From positions 30,078,772 to 30,142,771 of the forward strand of contig NC_091195.1 in NCBI RefSeq assembly GCF_040958095.1: a DNA stretch of 64,000 bases, given 5' to 3'. The notes below the pieces were generated by a model. That model did no database searches, was not told where the DNA came from, and worked only from the letters and a program-made list of their open reading frames with translations. Each line of letters opens with the position of its first letter. The stretch's first letter is position 1. Position numbers and translations under genes: made by a program. Shown here piece by piece: positions 1-11,570 of this stretch. The stretch is from Procambarus clarkii (lineage: Eukaryota; Arthropoda; Malacostraca; Decapoda; Cambaridae).

Positions 1-1830
1 CCGATTTTTGGGGACTGGTTTTAAACTGCACACCAACGTCTTCCCGTTTTCCTTGTTATGCCTCGTGGCCCCCAGGCGGCGCGGCACACACTGTAGGCCC
101 ATTGTTTTCGCTCCACTATTGTGACCGGTATCGCTTCCCCTCGCGTCTCAAACGTGTGAACATTTTAGCTATTTTCCGTAGCTAAATTTCTTACTGCGGC
201 TTTAGAAACTATGCGCTTACTCCACGATGGATAGTGATCATGAACAAGGCCCTTCCAGGAAGAAATTTGTGAAAGAAAGGCATGAAAAGGAGAAGCTAAG
301 TAGTGTACAAGAGAAGTACAAGCGAATGAGACTAACACCCTCTAAGTTTCAGGCTGTATTTGACGATTTGTCAGAGTTATCTAGTGAGGAAAGTGTTGTT
401 GAGACTGACACTGATGAAGGTAGTGAATGTATCGAAACAGAGATGGCCGAGGAGGATTTTGGTAGTGATGGAAGTGATGAGTCTGAGGTTGAGACTGCCA
501 CTCGTGCATGGCGAGGTACTGGAGCTCGTGCCAGAGCCAGACTTACCACACGTACCTCACCACCAACTGATTCTGATGAAGGGTGGTGTAGTGACAATAC
601 TCCACCCTTTGTGGACAATTTTACAGGTACACCAGACTTGACTGTTCCTACCACTGCTTTGGGTTTTATTCAACTATTTCTCACTCAAAGCTTCTTGAAA
701 TATATTGCTTATGAAACTAATTTGTATGCTTCCCAGAGTAAGGCACGTACTGGGAAAACGACAAACAAGAGATGGGAACCAGTGACAATGAAAGACATTG
801 CCAGATATTTGGGACTGACGATCTTGATGGGTATTTGCCCGTTGCCAAGACTTAGAATGTATTAGCAAACAGGCAGATTCTGGCACATACCTTGTTTCAA
901 CACCTTTATGACTGGTAAATGATTTGAAATGATTGCAAAGTATTTTCATATTTATAACAATAAGTCCATACCACAAGGCCAAAAAGTTGACAGACTTATC
1001 AAAATTCGCTCCATCATGCAATATCTCATAAATAGATTCAAGACAATATACATTCCCCAGAAAAATTTGAGTTTGGATGAAGGCACAATGGCATGGCGTG
1101 GCCGTCTAGCTTTCAAGACCTATAATCCCAATAAACCTGATAAATATGGAATAAAGCTCTACACGCTAGCTGAATCCAAGACTGGCTACATTTTTTATTT
1201 TGAAATTTATTCAGGAATTGGGAAAACGATAATTGAAACCGTAATGGGCTTGACTGAACCACTGAAGAACCAAGGGTTACCATTTATATATGGACAACTA
1301 TTATAATTCAGTTCGGTTGAGTGAATTGTTGCTTGAAGTAGGGGTATACACCTGTGGTACTATCAGAATGCAGCGTGGTGCACCTAAAACCCTTCAGATG
1401 CAAGCAAAGGGTAAAGTGCCGGTAGATAAAATTTTATTAAAACGCAAGGACAATACTTTCATAATTTTGTGGAAAGATAAACGAATTGTTTCACTCATAA
1501 CTTGCCACAATGCAGATACATAACAAGTTGAATGTAGAAAAAGAGTACGGAATCGTGATGGAACATCCTCAGTGAAACGGGTAACTGTCAACAAGCCGAA
1601 TGCAATCTGTGACTACAATACAAACATGAAAGGTGTTGATCACTTTGAGCAAATGGTCAAATATTATCACTTCACAAGGAAAAGTCACAAATGGACGAAG
1701 AAAATGACCTTCTATTTTTTGCAAATGGCTATCCACAATGCTTATGTGATGTACAAATACTACACAACAGATAGAAGGAAACTGACATTACTCCATTTCC
1801 ACGAACAAGACATTTTGGCACTACTGTTCT

Positions 1831-1884
1831 TTAACCCTTAAATGGCGCAGAGCTATATACCATTTGACACCCGCAGGCGCATAC

Positions 1885-1920
<36 letters not shown>

Positions 1921-3412
1921 TTTTTCTTCCTAACCTGTTAATTTGTGTTCACTGATTACGGGAAAAATAATAAAAAAATCGTAAGTGGCATATATTGCCC
2001 ACTATAGGGCAGGGAAGTGTGACAGAAATCAGGCGCTGACTGAGCGTGCGTCCCAGGCGGTCTGTTGATCGCCAGCTGTCAGGCCAGAGTTTCCACAAAG
2101 AGATAATTACCCAATTATTTCAATGTCTCTGATTGATTTTTCGTAGTTTTTTTGCTGTAATATTATTCAATAGTGTGTAGTGTGATATAATTATACAATA
2201 AAATGAGTGAATCATCGCTGTACTCAAAAATATGGTGTGCGTATTGTTGATTCAATTATGTTCATCAAACAGTGAACAAATACTTTGTCGGTTATTACAC
2301 TATATACACAGGTTATATATAAGTATAAGCATGTTTGTTCACCATGACGAACCACTACGTTGGTATGCTGAGTGGCAGTGGCAGGCAGTGACTGGCTGCC
2401 ACTGGCTGCCACTCCCTCCCTCACCTCACCTCACTTGACTTGCCACCATTCTCCACCCACCATACTGTTTTTGCTTTTATATACAGACGTTATATATAAG
2501 TATTTACATGTTTTGTTCACCATAACTGTACATCTAAGCTTGTATGGTGAGTAAAGGCAGAGACGTAGCTACTCACACAGTCAGCTGGTGGCGGCCGCCC
2601 TCAAGGCCAGACGCACTAATATTTCTCCTACAACAATACTGTTTGTGGTGTTATTACGCTATATACACACATTATATATAAATATCTACCTGTTTTATTC
2701 ACCATACTTGTACAAGTAAACTGGTATGGTGCCCATAGACCATCGTGGTCATCAGTAAACAACATGATAAGTCCTGCAGACGACGCTCCTCCCTCACCAA
2801 AATGGCAGCTCCCAACCTACTCTCGCTGTTATCTCACACTATACACACGTTATATATAAGTATCTACATTTGTGTTCACCATAGCGAACCACTAAGCTGG
2901 TATGGTGAGTGCAGTCAATAAAAGGTGGCCACACACACTCAAAAGACAACGCCACCATCCTCCCTCCCATAGCATTACTCCTCCCTCCATGGTGCACAGC
3001 GCCAAATATCACCACAATCCTGCTATTATCAGAACCATGGTCAGTTTTATCACAGTCAGGGGTCTTCTGTAATAATATCATCGCTACATAATAGCATGAA
3101 CAAGTATATTATGGCATTTTTAGGCGATGCTGTGGTCACAAGCTGAACAGCAGTGCTGTGAACTCATGCTGCGTGCGTCAGGCTTGGTAGCTCACTCAAT
3201 ACTGAGGCCCCTAACACCCTGGAGTTTGGCCCACGATTTTTTTTTTAAATGGTGTCTGTTTACAAGAGCCCTGATGAAGGTGTGGTGAACCCCGTGTATC
3301 CGCGGGCCGTTTAAATCTTGCGTAGTACTCCAAAGCATCATATGATGCGATGCGCAATTTACTGCAAGTCGGTCAAAGCATCATATGATGCGATGCGCAA
3401 TTGAAGGGTTAA
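1831..3412. mobile_element. non-autonomous TTAA element B (copy 1) nested in piggyBac A
   Basis: The element is flanked by TTAA at 1831-1834 and 3409-3412. Tips are inverted: TTAACCCTTAAATGGCGCA on the left and the complement of TTAACCCTTCAATTGCGCA on the right. Removing it rejoins the transposase relic. Inside are a poly-A/T tract and at least four ~180-bp subrepeats, each with 'ttatatataagtat' followed by 'gttcaccat'. No transposase is encoded. A rearranged inverted copy lies at 54138-57350. Confidence 0.85.
2290..2900. repeat. ~180-bp tandem subrepeats in element B
   Basis: Four units, at about 2300, 2485, 2665 and 2840, share 'cacgttatatataagtat', then 'gttcaccata', then 'aagctggtatggtgagt'. 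The same units recur reversed between 55530 and 56900. Confidence 0.7.
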
Positions 3413-4652
3413 GCCTAGTAAATGGCTTCTGGAAAATGATGACATCCCACATGATGCTGATGTCAATGCCGCTGGAGCCAATGTTGCAACACCCGGACCT
3501 TCAGGTGAGGCGCCCACTATTCACTTCACCTGTACCTGCAGATTTACCTTCATCGTCTGAGTCAGAAGACGAGACTCTGATTATCCCTAGTGGTGCTTCT
3601 GCTAGGACAAAACCCCTTATTGTGAATAATCCAGAACGCCTCAACAGAAACTTGTCCCATACCCAAGTAAAGATACAGAAGCGTCTGAGGTGTCGTGTTT
3701 GTAGAATGTCTGGTAAAAGGAAGGACACACACTATAAGTGCAAGACGTGTGATGTGGCACTGTGTCCTGCACCATGCTACAGCAAATACCATCGAAAGAG
3801 ACAATTCTGGGCTGATAAGCAGTAATGCTTGCCCACCATCCACTCCACCTATACAAAACATGGGTTGACCCTGCAGGAAACGTTTTCCTGGAGCAGGTGG
3901 AGTGGATAAAACTAATGTTCAACCCATGTCATGCTCCACAAACAACACTGTATTGGTAAGTACAAAAAGTTTTAGTTTTTTATATAGTTTGTATTGCTGT
4001 CTCTACTTTATTGTATTGTATTAGCAATATTGTTCTTGAATTGGTCCTTATATGCATATATCCATCTAAAGCATTCTATTAGGAACACTTTCATACCAAA
4101 ATAAGCGCTGTAACACGAAAATTGATGTTAGCAACCGGGAAAAATATTAAACATTTGTGGGCAGGAATTGGGGGTGTAGCGGGTGGGTGACTGGGCGCTC
4201 CCTCCGCGGGTGGAGCATGACCAGGTTTATTATTTTATATGCATATATAGAGAATTCTATTGTGAACCCATTTATACGAAAATGAAAGACCTAGGACAAA
4301 AATTGAGGTGACCAAAGTGAAAAGAGTGTACATATTTTATCGCTCTTGCGCGCTCCCGGTAACTTGCTCTCACTTTCTCAGTTTACTGAGGGTGGTAAGC
4401 CGGGCTTTTGGAGTTTATATGCATTTACTCATCTAGGAAATTCTATTGCGAACAAATTGATGCCAAATTCAATACCTTAGGACGAGAATTGAGGTGACAA
4501 AGTTGATTAGAGTATACACTTTTGAGAATTACCGCGCGCTCCCGTGGAACGCCCAAACCCACCAAGGGTAGTGTGGAGCTCGCGCGCCCAGAGCATCAAA
4601 GTATTAAAAAAAAAAAGTGGAAACAATTTGAAAAACGGAGAAATGCCATAAA

Positions 4653-4788
4653 GGTTCGTTCAGTGTTTATCAGGTAGGCTGCTCCATTATTGAGAGGTAA
4701 ATGAAAAATACAAAACAAGTGGAACACATTTGAAACAAAGAAAGATCGTCATAATGGAGCAGCCAACCTGCTGAACACTAAACGAACT
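4653..4788. repeat. 136-bp hairpin repeat (MITE-like)
   Basis: About 32-bp imperfect inverted arms, 4653-4684 (gttcgttcagtgtttatcag...) and 4757-4788, enclose 72 bp. A third copy of the arm lies at 4846-4877, in the same orientation as the second. Confidence 0.65.
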
Positions 4789-5276
4789 TTTTTGACATTC
4801 GTTCTGTTTAAAAAAAAAAAATGATTTTTTTTTTTAAAGTAAACATGGAGCAGCCTACCTGCTGTACACCGAACGAACCTTTTACTATAACAAATATGAA
4901 AGACTAGGGCTGCTGGCTGGGTTAATACTGAGTATACTGAGTGAGCAACCATTTGTGGCACATGTGCCTCTGGCTCCCAAACACCTGTCTGACACAGTGT
5001 TGAAAGATTGCACTTTGTCGGTGAAATTCAGACCTTATTGTTTGAAGAACATAAGGATCATGATATTGGTGAAGCTAGGCACAATAAGGACCCAACACAA
5101 AAGTCGGATGAACATGATACAGCACCTATGAGGATGATACAGCAAGTGTATCCAGTCGTAGCTCTGAGCACCACCGTTGCCCACCCCTGCCATCTCCAAT
5201 TTATATAGATGATACATAGATGAATCGTTTTCTGTGTTCAGTGATGATGTATCTAATACAAGTAGCATAGATGAAC

Positions 5277-5407
5277 AGTTGACCAGACCACACACAAGAA
5301 GGTGAAGTGACGACGATGTTTCGATCCGTCCTGGACCATTCTCTAGTTGATTGTGATGAGGAAGTAGAGACAAGCAATAAATAGGCAAGAGAGGGGTGAG
5401 GAGCAAA
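5277..5407 (-). repeat. left arm of Penelope inverted terminal repeat
   Basis: 131 bp, highly similar to the reverse complement of 6242-6372. It contains the complement of the GAAAC hammerhead-like motif. Confidence 0.8.
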
Positions 5408-5630
5408 TTCTGAAATTGATTCTGAAATTTCCTTTATCTACAAATCATTCTCTCGCCTTGGTTACCCTTTGCATTTCATCAACTGTGCCTACTCTCAAGC
5501 GAAACAAAATTTCTTTCATCCTAAACCTGCTTCCAACACTAGTCGCACTGTACTATGCCTTCCCTTCATATCTGAACTCAAAACTTTTACCAATACCTTT
5601 CGTCCTCTTGACATTAAACTCGCCTTTTGA

Positions 5631-5921
5631 CAAACTAACACACTTCGTAGCAATCTAGTTCACACTGCTCCTCCTGCTTCTAATGCTGCTGGTGTTTACT
5701 CCATTTCCTGTTCGTCTTGTCCTCTCCAATACTTTGGCGATACTGGCCGTACACTGAATGTCAGACTTAAAGAACACAAGAGAAGTGTTAAGTCTGCAGA
5801 CACTAACAATGCTCTTTTCTGCCATGTGGAGGATTCTAATCATCCCATTGATTGGTCTTCTTCCAAAATAATCTTTCATGCCTCTACTCTATACAGACGC
5901 CGTCTTGCTGAATCGCTCTAA
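5631..5921 (+). pseudogene. Penelope-like GIY-YIG endonuclease domain
   Basis: An open segment of 96 codons ends at TAA 5919-5921. It starts QTNTLRSNLVHTAPP, the usual linker before the nuclease. GVYSISCSSC (GIY), QYFGDTGRTLNVRLKEHKR (YIG plus the conserved Arg), NALFCHVEDSNHPIDW and RRRLAESL (conserved Glu) follow in family order. The Cys pair before YIG (CSSC) is typical of Penelope nucleases. Upstream a TGA at 5628 interrupts the frame and the RT is gone, so the gene is not functional. The nuclease would make the nick used for insertion. Confidence 0.8.
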
Positions 5922-6241
5922 TACACAATGTACCCAACATGAACTCGAGTCCTGGCTTTGTTGCTGTGGACTCTTCCCTTTCACAGTATGTACTTAAATG
6001 CTCTAATCTTTCTAACAAACGTAACCTAACATAAGCTTGCCCTTCCATTTATCTTTCTTTCTCTTTCCTTTTCTTTCTCTCTTCTCTCTTTTTTTCTGTT
6101 CATTGTCTTCTACGTTCCCTTGCTATTCTCTTCTTATTCCTCTTACTATCTCCTTCTCATTCGGTAGTTAATAGGAGCTGCCTCGCATGGGCCAATAGAC
6201 CCTCTGCAGTTCGTTTTCCTATTATCCCCCTCTACTACACC

Positions 6242-6372
6242 TTTGCTCCTCACCCCTCTCTTGCCTATTTATTGCCTGTCTCTACTTCTTCATCACAATC
6301 GACTTGAGAATGGTCCAGGATGGACCGAAACGTTGTCGTCCCTTCACCTTCTAGTGTGTGGTCTGGTCAACT
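6242..6372 (+). repeat. right arm of Penelope inverted terminal repeat
   Basis: 131 bp, in inverted orientation to 5277-5407. It ends 'gtctggtcaact' shortly before the target-site duplication. Confidence 0.8.
6303..6341 (+). ncRNA. hammerhead-ribozyme-like motif, degenerate, in Penelope arm
   Basis: A 6-bp stem (6312-6317 with 6321-6326, loop gga) is followed directly by GAAAC and GTC. This is the stem II / GAAA layout of hammerhead ribozymes found in Penelope pLTRs. The upstream core reads CTTGAGAA rather than CTGANGA, so activity is doubtful. The inverted copy lies at 5307-5351 on the minus strand with a weaker stem. Confidence 0.35.
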
Positions 6373-6600
6373 TACTTTAGCCACGTTATTGTGACTCATC
6401 GCCTGCATAGATGAACAGTGTTAGCGGCTTCCATGGTGGTGTTTTCCATAGATATTTTCAAGATTAGCTGAATCTCTACTTGACTGACACACTCTCTTTG
6501 AGGGTGGCTGAATCTCTTCCTGTGTTGGACCTTACAAAGTGATCTTTTCAAGACTACCTTACAAAATGAGCTTTTCCTATAATCTTTTCAATACTACCTT

Positions 6601-6792
6601 ATGCTTTACAAACTTGGCTACGTACCACCTACAAATACTAAAGCCAAGGGTGTACATGAGTGCGTTATTTGCAAGCACACAGAACGAAGAAACAGGAAGC
6701 TAAAATCTATCTGTACCTGGTGCAACGAGAGCAAAGTCACACTGTGTACCATGGACCACTTCATTGATTATTACTCACCTCCAAAGTACTGA
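6601..6792 (+). pseudogene. piggyBac-type C-terminal cysteine-rich domain relic
   Basis: 63 residues end with a stop: HECVICKHTERRNRKLKS, then C..CNESKVTLC, then DHFIDYYSPPKY. The C-x2-C ... C-x2-C ... C/H pattern with a final YY/YH matches the zinc domain at the end of piggyBac transposases, as at 3413-3825. The rest of the transposase is missing. The flanking DNA (4990-5279 and 6419-6600) may be further remnants; the Penelope element was inserted into it. An AATAAA follows at ~6880. Confidence 0.55.
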
Positions 6793-7194
6793 GTGTGTAA
6801 TACAGTGTATTACTGTGTAAATAGTGTGTGAAACTATACATATTGTAATTTTAGTGAATTTTTACCAAGTAATATTGTGACAATAAACATTTATTGTGGA
6901 CACATTACTGACACATGTATCACAGTAGCATGGAACATTATGAACGTTCTACTGTATACATATTATAAAGGTGACAAATATGCATCATATACGATAAAAA
7001 AAAAAACTGCATTGGAAATACATAGAACAAATAATTGAAAATATATTTGTGGCAACACGCGGTGCTTGAATTGCCTGAGCGACCGTGTCTGGGAGCTTCA
7101 CGCACAGGCGACCAGCCCCTGATGACATCACACTGTACCTTGTCCACGTCCCCACAGCCAAAGTAAGTGGAATTTGGTATTTATTTTTACAGAG

Positions 7195-7272
7195 ACATGT
7201 TCCTTGAGAATACCTTGCGGTGCTTCCGGGGCTTAGCGTCCCTGCGGCCCGGTCGTCGACCAGGTCTCCAAA
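7195..7272 (-). repeat. SINE/LINE 3'-tail fragment ('cctggtcgacgaccgggcc' type)
   Basis: The minus strand reads the common tail: ggtcgacgaccgggccgcag, then gacgctaagccccggaagca. The same tail lies at 11500, 46945, 49009 and 57955. Confidence 0.6.
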
Positions 7273-7474
7273 GGTTCAGGGAAGGAAATTTATCATTTTA
7301 CAAAGAAAAATGATTTTTGGGGGAACACTTGATGACATGTACATAGGAGGAATTTCACAATAAACTTGGTGCATCACACTGGTTAAATGGGGACATTCGT
7401 TTTGAAACACGAGCATTTCATATGACGAACACGGCGCCGGAACTGATTAAATTCGTATTTTGAGGTACCACTAA
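7273..7474 (+). repeat. Tigger-like element right-end fragment
   Basis: It ends 'ctgattaaattcgtattttgaggtaccac', matching the right end of the better preserved Tigger at 26009-26981 ('cggattaaattcgtaaactaaggtatcact'). Confidence 0.45.
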
Positions 7475-7475
7475 T

Positions 7476-8166
7476 TGATTTGGGTACATAATATTTTGAT
7501 GGAGTTGGCTACTTTGTAGAACCAAAATGCATAATCCAATTTCCCTGTGCTTCTGTAGACCTCAGATGAGTGTAGCATATTAGAAAGTTTAGCTTGGAAT
7601 TTCATGTGTTGCCGAGATCTACTCGATGCCTTCATGCCGAAAACTGTGCTAATGAACAAAATTCTCTCACTTATGGTAGGTAATTTTAACTCTGCTCTCA
7701 TACTAACTATTCTCATGGACTTTAGAGCCCCAAGGTTGAGATGAATAGCTTCATTTTGCAAGGTTTCAAATGAATTTAGCTCTTGTCTGTATACAGAGTG
7801 AGATGTAGAGCATTGTAGTCAATCACAGTGTATAAATGATATAGAACATTCTACCAAGTCTTGTTAATTCCATGATTGACACCAACAAGGACAGTCATGG
7901 GCTTTAATCTCTCCGTCTTTCCTCTTGAGATAAAGGTACCCCGGGTCATTAATGGGGACATCAATGTATCTTGGTGTATCTTTCATGTACTTTCTAAAGA
8001 ACATGATCTCAAGTACATGCCAATTTATATGATAATTGGGTGGTGGAATACCACATGGAATGAGGGCACGAGTTTTCTGTACAAAGCTAAGGAGGACATA
8101 TTCCTCAGCTCTAGTAGCAAAGGCATCGAGCAGAACTTAAATTCTAGGCTCGAAGGCAGCCTGTAA
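7476..8166 (-). mobile_element. LINE reverse-transcriptase C-terminal fragment (weak)
   Basis: The minus strand encodes QNEAIHLNLGALKSMRIV followed by MRAELKLPTISERILF, which resembles the 'QN.AIR.ILGAPKSTRI..MRAEL.LP.L..R' stretch after the RT palm in jockey/R1-like LINEs. A second open piece (8166-7876) upstream may belong to the same element. No RT catalytic motif is visible. Confidence 0.4.
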
Positions 8167-8179
8167 ACATACAGGCTGA

Positions 8180-10740
8180 TCTAAACTGCATCTACACTGC
8201 CGACGAAGTGTTTCAGGTGTGGTAAAGCTGTAACCATTTGGCACCCAGACTGGCACCCAAACGACCAGCCTCCCTTGGCACAAGGAGGCAAGTGACTCGA
8301 CAAACGCATACTGATGCCAGCTCTAGTACTGGTAACCCATCCCATAGTGGTGAGAGTACCAGCAATGTCCCTGACAACACACAACAGGCTGAGACAACAC
8401 TTGAAGGAAAGTTGGCAGCCTTGCAAGCACAGGTAGCAGAAATGGCAAAAACCATACAGATGCTCCTTCATCTTGTTTTGTGACATATGATCTTGAAGCA
8501 AGAGCTTTACACCACATATTAGCCCTTGAAGAAGATCTTCGACAACACGCTAATCCTTTCTTGAAACGTACACATATGGAAAGTTTGTATGTGGATGCAG
8601 CAGGTCTACAGAGCCAGATGTGTATGTCTGGCTCAGCTTCTTGCTCCAAACAATCTTGTCAGCTACAGGCGTACCTTTAGGGAAGGCCAAACATGTATAC
8701 TGGCTCCTTGGTGCTAGTTGAGCTCGTCCATCCTGTTGTTTACCACGCTTTTGTTTCCTTTTTCTTTTGGTTTTTAGTTAGCACCGCCACAAACCCATCA
8801 CTGTGTTGGGATGATAGTGTCACGGGTCATGTTGTTGGAGAGCCCTGATGGCCCAGTAGCTATCTTCTCCATACTTGGTTCTTCAGGCGACATTCTTTGA
8901 AGTAATTTCGCCCGATTCCTGGTTAATACCATTTGATGAGGATTAGCACGACAAATGTCAGAACAGGCATCATGCCTTTACCAGTCATCAGTGCCAACAG
9001 TGAGACAGACCTGCTCTGAGGGGGAGAGCGCTCTGGGTGGCTCCGAATAGGTATGTATGCCAACATGAGGGGCTTGTTTATGAACACTCATCGTCCTGAT
9101 GTGGTTGTTGCGTTAGAAACAATTTTAGACGACTGGACTCCTGAGAACATTGCTACAATTGAGATGGTTATACCTCATGGATGCACCGAGACAGGTCTCT
9201 AGGAGGGGGTGTTGCAGTGTGTATCAGCAAATCTGTGCATGCCCAACCATTGATGTGGTCATCTTGAAATTAGGTTCTTCAAAATTTGAATAAATCTTGG
9301 TACATCAGTACACTTATGTGCTATGTACAGACCCCAATGGCAGGGTGATTCTCCAATCAACTTTCTGATGGGCAACCTAGACTCCCTGCTAATGCAGCAC
9401 AACTGTCAGTTCCTTATAATTGTCAGTGGCTTCAACAAGTATCTCATACAGAGGGATTTTGATTAACTCTTAGCCGTTCTCAATCTCAAAAATTTTGTGA
9501 GCTTTCGAGCCCACATATCAGGCTGATATCACTTATCAGACACATATCCTTGATCCTGTCGTAACTGACCTTCCTGCAAGTATAGTTCACTGCAGACCTC
9601 TGGGCTATGTTGATTCTTCAGACCACCAGGTTGTCTTTATTACACTGACTATCCCAACAGATCGAGGTGAAGAATCTGAACTACAGTAACTAGTTTTGGA
9701 ACGGGGGGAATTGGCCAGCCCTTTCCTCAGAGCGTAAAGCAATTTATTAAAATGACTTGCTCCAGGAGGGAACGTGATCAGCCAAGCAAATGCTTTCACC
9801 AGTCTTATACTGGACCTCCTGCACAGGCATAGTCCTCACTAGCAGTACAGTGCCTTAGTAAGTGTCCTGGACCAGTCTTGGTTTTGGATATCGCTGCCGG
9901 ATTGGCAGCCGAGGCCAAAAACAAGGCCTGGAAGAGATTTAAAAGGCATCCCTAGGCTCATAAACTTTCATATTATGTTGTCATATAATTAAAAGTTAAA
10001 AAATGGGTTATATCAAGATGGGAATCTGGAACTCTAAGAAAACTTGCATCTGGAAGGGTTGGAGCCAAGGTCTGGTGGTCCCTGGTGAGAGATTGGCAGG
10101 GATATTCATCTGAGGACAAAATCCCATTTCTAAACCAGGAGGTTGGAACTGTTGCAACCAGCAATTAGGTGAAGGCTGATGTACTGCCAAACCACTTTGC
10201 TGCCAAGATGCAAATCCTTGATCCTGAATGTCAGTCTACACATTTTGGTCCAAACACCAGCTAATTATGTAATCGACAATACTGTATGGTTTTAGAAAAG
10301 TCCGATTTGCTGCCGATCTCTTGATAAATCTCTGCACTAAGTGGCTTCCGTCACTGAATGAGTGCAAGCCCAGTTGTGTTGTTGCTCTAGACAAAAGGAG
10401 CATTTGATCGAGTCTGGCACTCTTGACTAGTAGTAAAGCTTCAAGCACTAGGCATCTCGGGCTCCATTTCAGTTAATAAAAGACTGCCTTCAAGAACAGA
10501 CTAAGAGTAGTCCTTAATGGAGGAGAATCTTAAAGCCTCTCAATTGGTGCCAGCATTCCACAGGGTAGTGTGCTTGGCCCTCTGCTGTGAAATTTCTATT
10601 TCAATAATCCTCATCTCATTCCTGAAGCTCAAGCCTATGCTTGAGCTTCAAGCATAAAAATGAAGACCTTAAACATAATACAGGATACAAAACACATTTA
10701 AAACCTCCAGGGCAAATCCAAGTCTCTACCAGACATGAGT
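8180..10740 (+). mobile_element. degraded non-LTR retrotransposon (ORF1, endonuclease, RT)
   Basis: The order matches a jockey/I-type LINE. At 8202-8290 is an ORF1-like zinc motif (KCFRCGKAVTIWHPDWHPND), then a short coiled-coil piece (ALQAQVAEMAKTIQ, ~8430). At 9058-9180 is the endonuclease start (ANMRGLFMNTHRPDVVVALE). RT pieces follow: 'ALDKGAFDRVWH' near 10390, and 'ASIPQGSVLGPL' near 10545 followed by 'AQAYA'. Stops and frameshifts are everywhere and the catalytic YADD is lost in the break near 10640. It is an old relic. Confidence 0.6.
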
Positions 10741-11189
10741 TATAATTATTTTTTTTCCCAGGTCTGCTCACATCACTACACTATCTGCCACATCCCTCCT
10801 CTCGATAACCGAGGCCAGCGAAGCATGTCACTGCTATTTTCTGGCGGGAACCAGGTTTAGTTCCCAAGGGACACGAGGGAATATACTACAATTCCGCCCT
10901 CCTTTTTAGTGGAGCCTGCCATGGTGGGGGGCGGCAACAAGTCAAGGTCACAGCCGGCACCTCATCACTTAAAATGAGGTTATGGAATTGCTAACGCTAG
11001 CTGTCATCAGGAGGACTGATTCACCACATCAGACGAGACATTAGTGGACACTGGCCTTGCTAGGACACTAGAACACATGTGACAAAGTGTACAGCCAAGA
11101 ACTGCAGAGTGGATTGGACAACAGCATGAGACCAGAAGACATGGCAGGATGTGCAGAATACCCCTGTTGAAAAGCAGAGGAGCAACAAG
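10741..11189. other. unassigned interval
   Basis: No ORF or repeat family was recognised. The interval lies between two LINE relics and is probably old LINE DNA. Confidence 0.4.
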
Positions 11190-11570
11190 TACTCTGAGAG
11201 AGAACTCTATCAACATCAGAGGCCCGAGACTGTTCAACACGCTTCCACTACACATAAGGGGCATAACTGGCCGACCCCTCACAGTCTTCAAGAGAGAACT
11301 ATTAACATCAGAGGCCCGAGACTGTTCAACACGCTTCCATTACACATAAGGGGCATAACTGACCGACCCCTCACAGTGTTCAAGAGAGAACTGGGTAAGC
11401 ACCTTCAAAGGATACCTGATCAACCAGGCTGTGACTCATACGTCAGGCTGCGAGCAGCCGCGTCTAATAGCCTGGTTGATCAGTCCGGCAACCAGGAGGC
11501 CTGGTCGACGACCGGGCCATGGGGGCGCTAAGCCCCGGAAGCACCTCAAGGTAACCAAGGTAACAGCTGC
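11190..11570 (+). repeat. LINE 3' end with internal ~95-bp tandem duplication
   Basis: Two tandem copies of a unit (about 11200-11294 and 11295-11392) encode NIRGPRLFNTLPLHIRGI, then RPLTVFKREL. These are followed by a tail like 'IPDQPGCDSYVRLRAA', typical of the C-terminus of CR1/L2-type LINEs. It ends in the shared tail 'ggcctggtcgacgaccgggc' and 'gctaagccccggaagcacct'. Confidence 0.65.

Larger units (their letters stand above)
227..3825 (+). pseudogene. piggyBac transposase, inactivated (DDE_Tnp_1_7 type)
   Basis: The piece from ATG at 227 has an acidic, low-complexity N-terminus and then the start of the catalytic domain (LGFIQLFLTQSFLKYIAYET, MKDIARYLGLTILMGI). A stop follows, and the frame resumes at 929-1306, where SLDEGTMAWRGR carries the first catalytic Asp. 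A frameshift leads to 1290-1523 (MDNYYNSV, second Asp) and 1572-1830 (NTNMKGVDHFEQM, third Asp, with Glu replacing the usual next Asp). After the nested element, 3413-3825 supplies the C-terminal cysteine-rich zinc domain (RCRVCRMSGKRKDTHYKCK, then C..ALCPAPCYSKYH). Several stops, at least one frameshift and the insertion make it dead. Confidence 0.85.
1..4607 (+). mobile_element. piggyBac-like element A (left tip outside window)
   Basis: A transposase relic (227-3825) is followed by about 780 bp of non-coding right end finishing at 'atcaaagtattaa', which matches the TTAACACTTT-type tips of other copies in this window (42810, 60155). The window's first bases ('cgatttttggggactggtt') align with position ~110 of the copy at 60155, so the left TTAA lies just outside. 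The element is interrupted by a second TTAA-flanked element at 1831-3412. Confidence 0.75.
5280..6404 (+). mobile_element. Penelope-like element fragment with TSD and inverted terminal copies
   Basis: The element is bounded by a 14-15 bp direct repeat, gcatagatgaacag, at 5265-5278 and 6405-6418. Just inside are 131-bp arms in inverted orientation (5277-5407 and 6242-6372), like the pLTR arrangement of Penelope elements. Between them lies the end of a Penelope ORF with a GIY-YIG endonuclease. The reverse-transcriptase part is missing, so this is a truncated copy. Confidence 0.8.
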
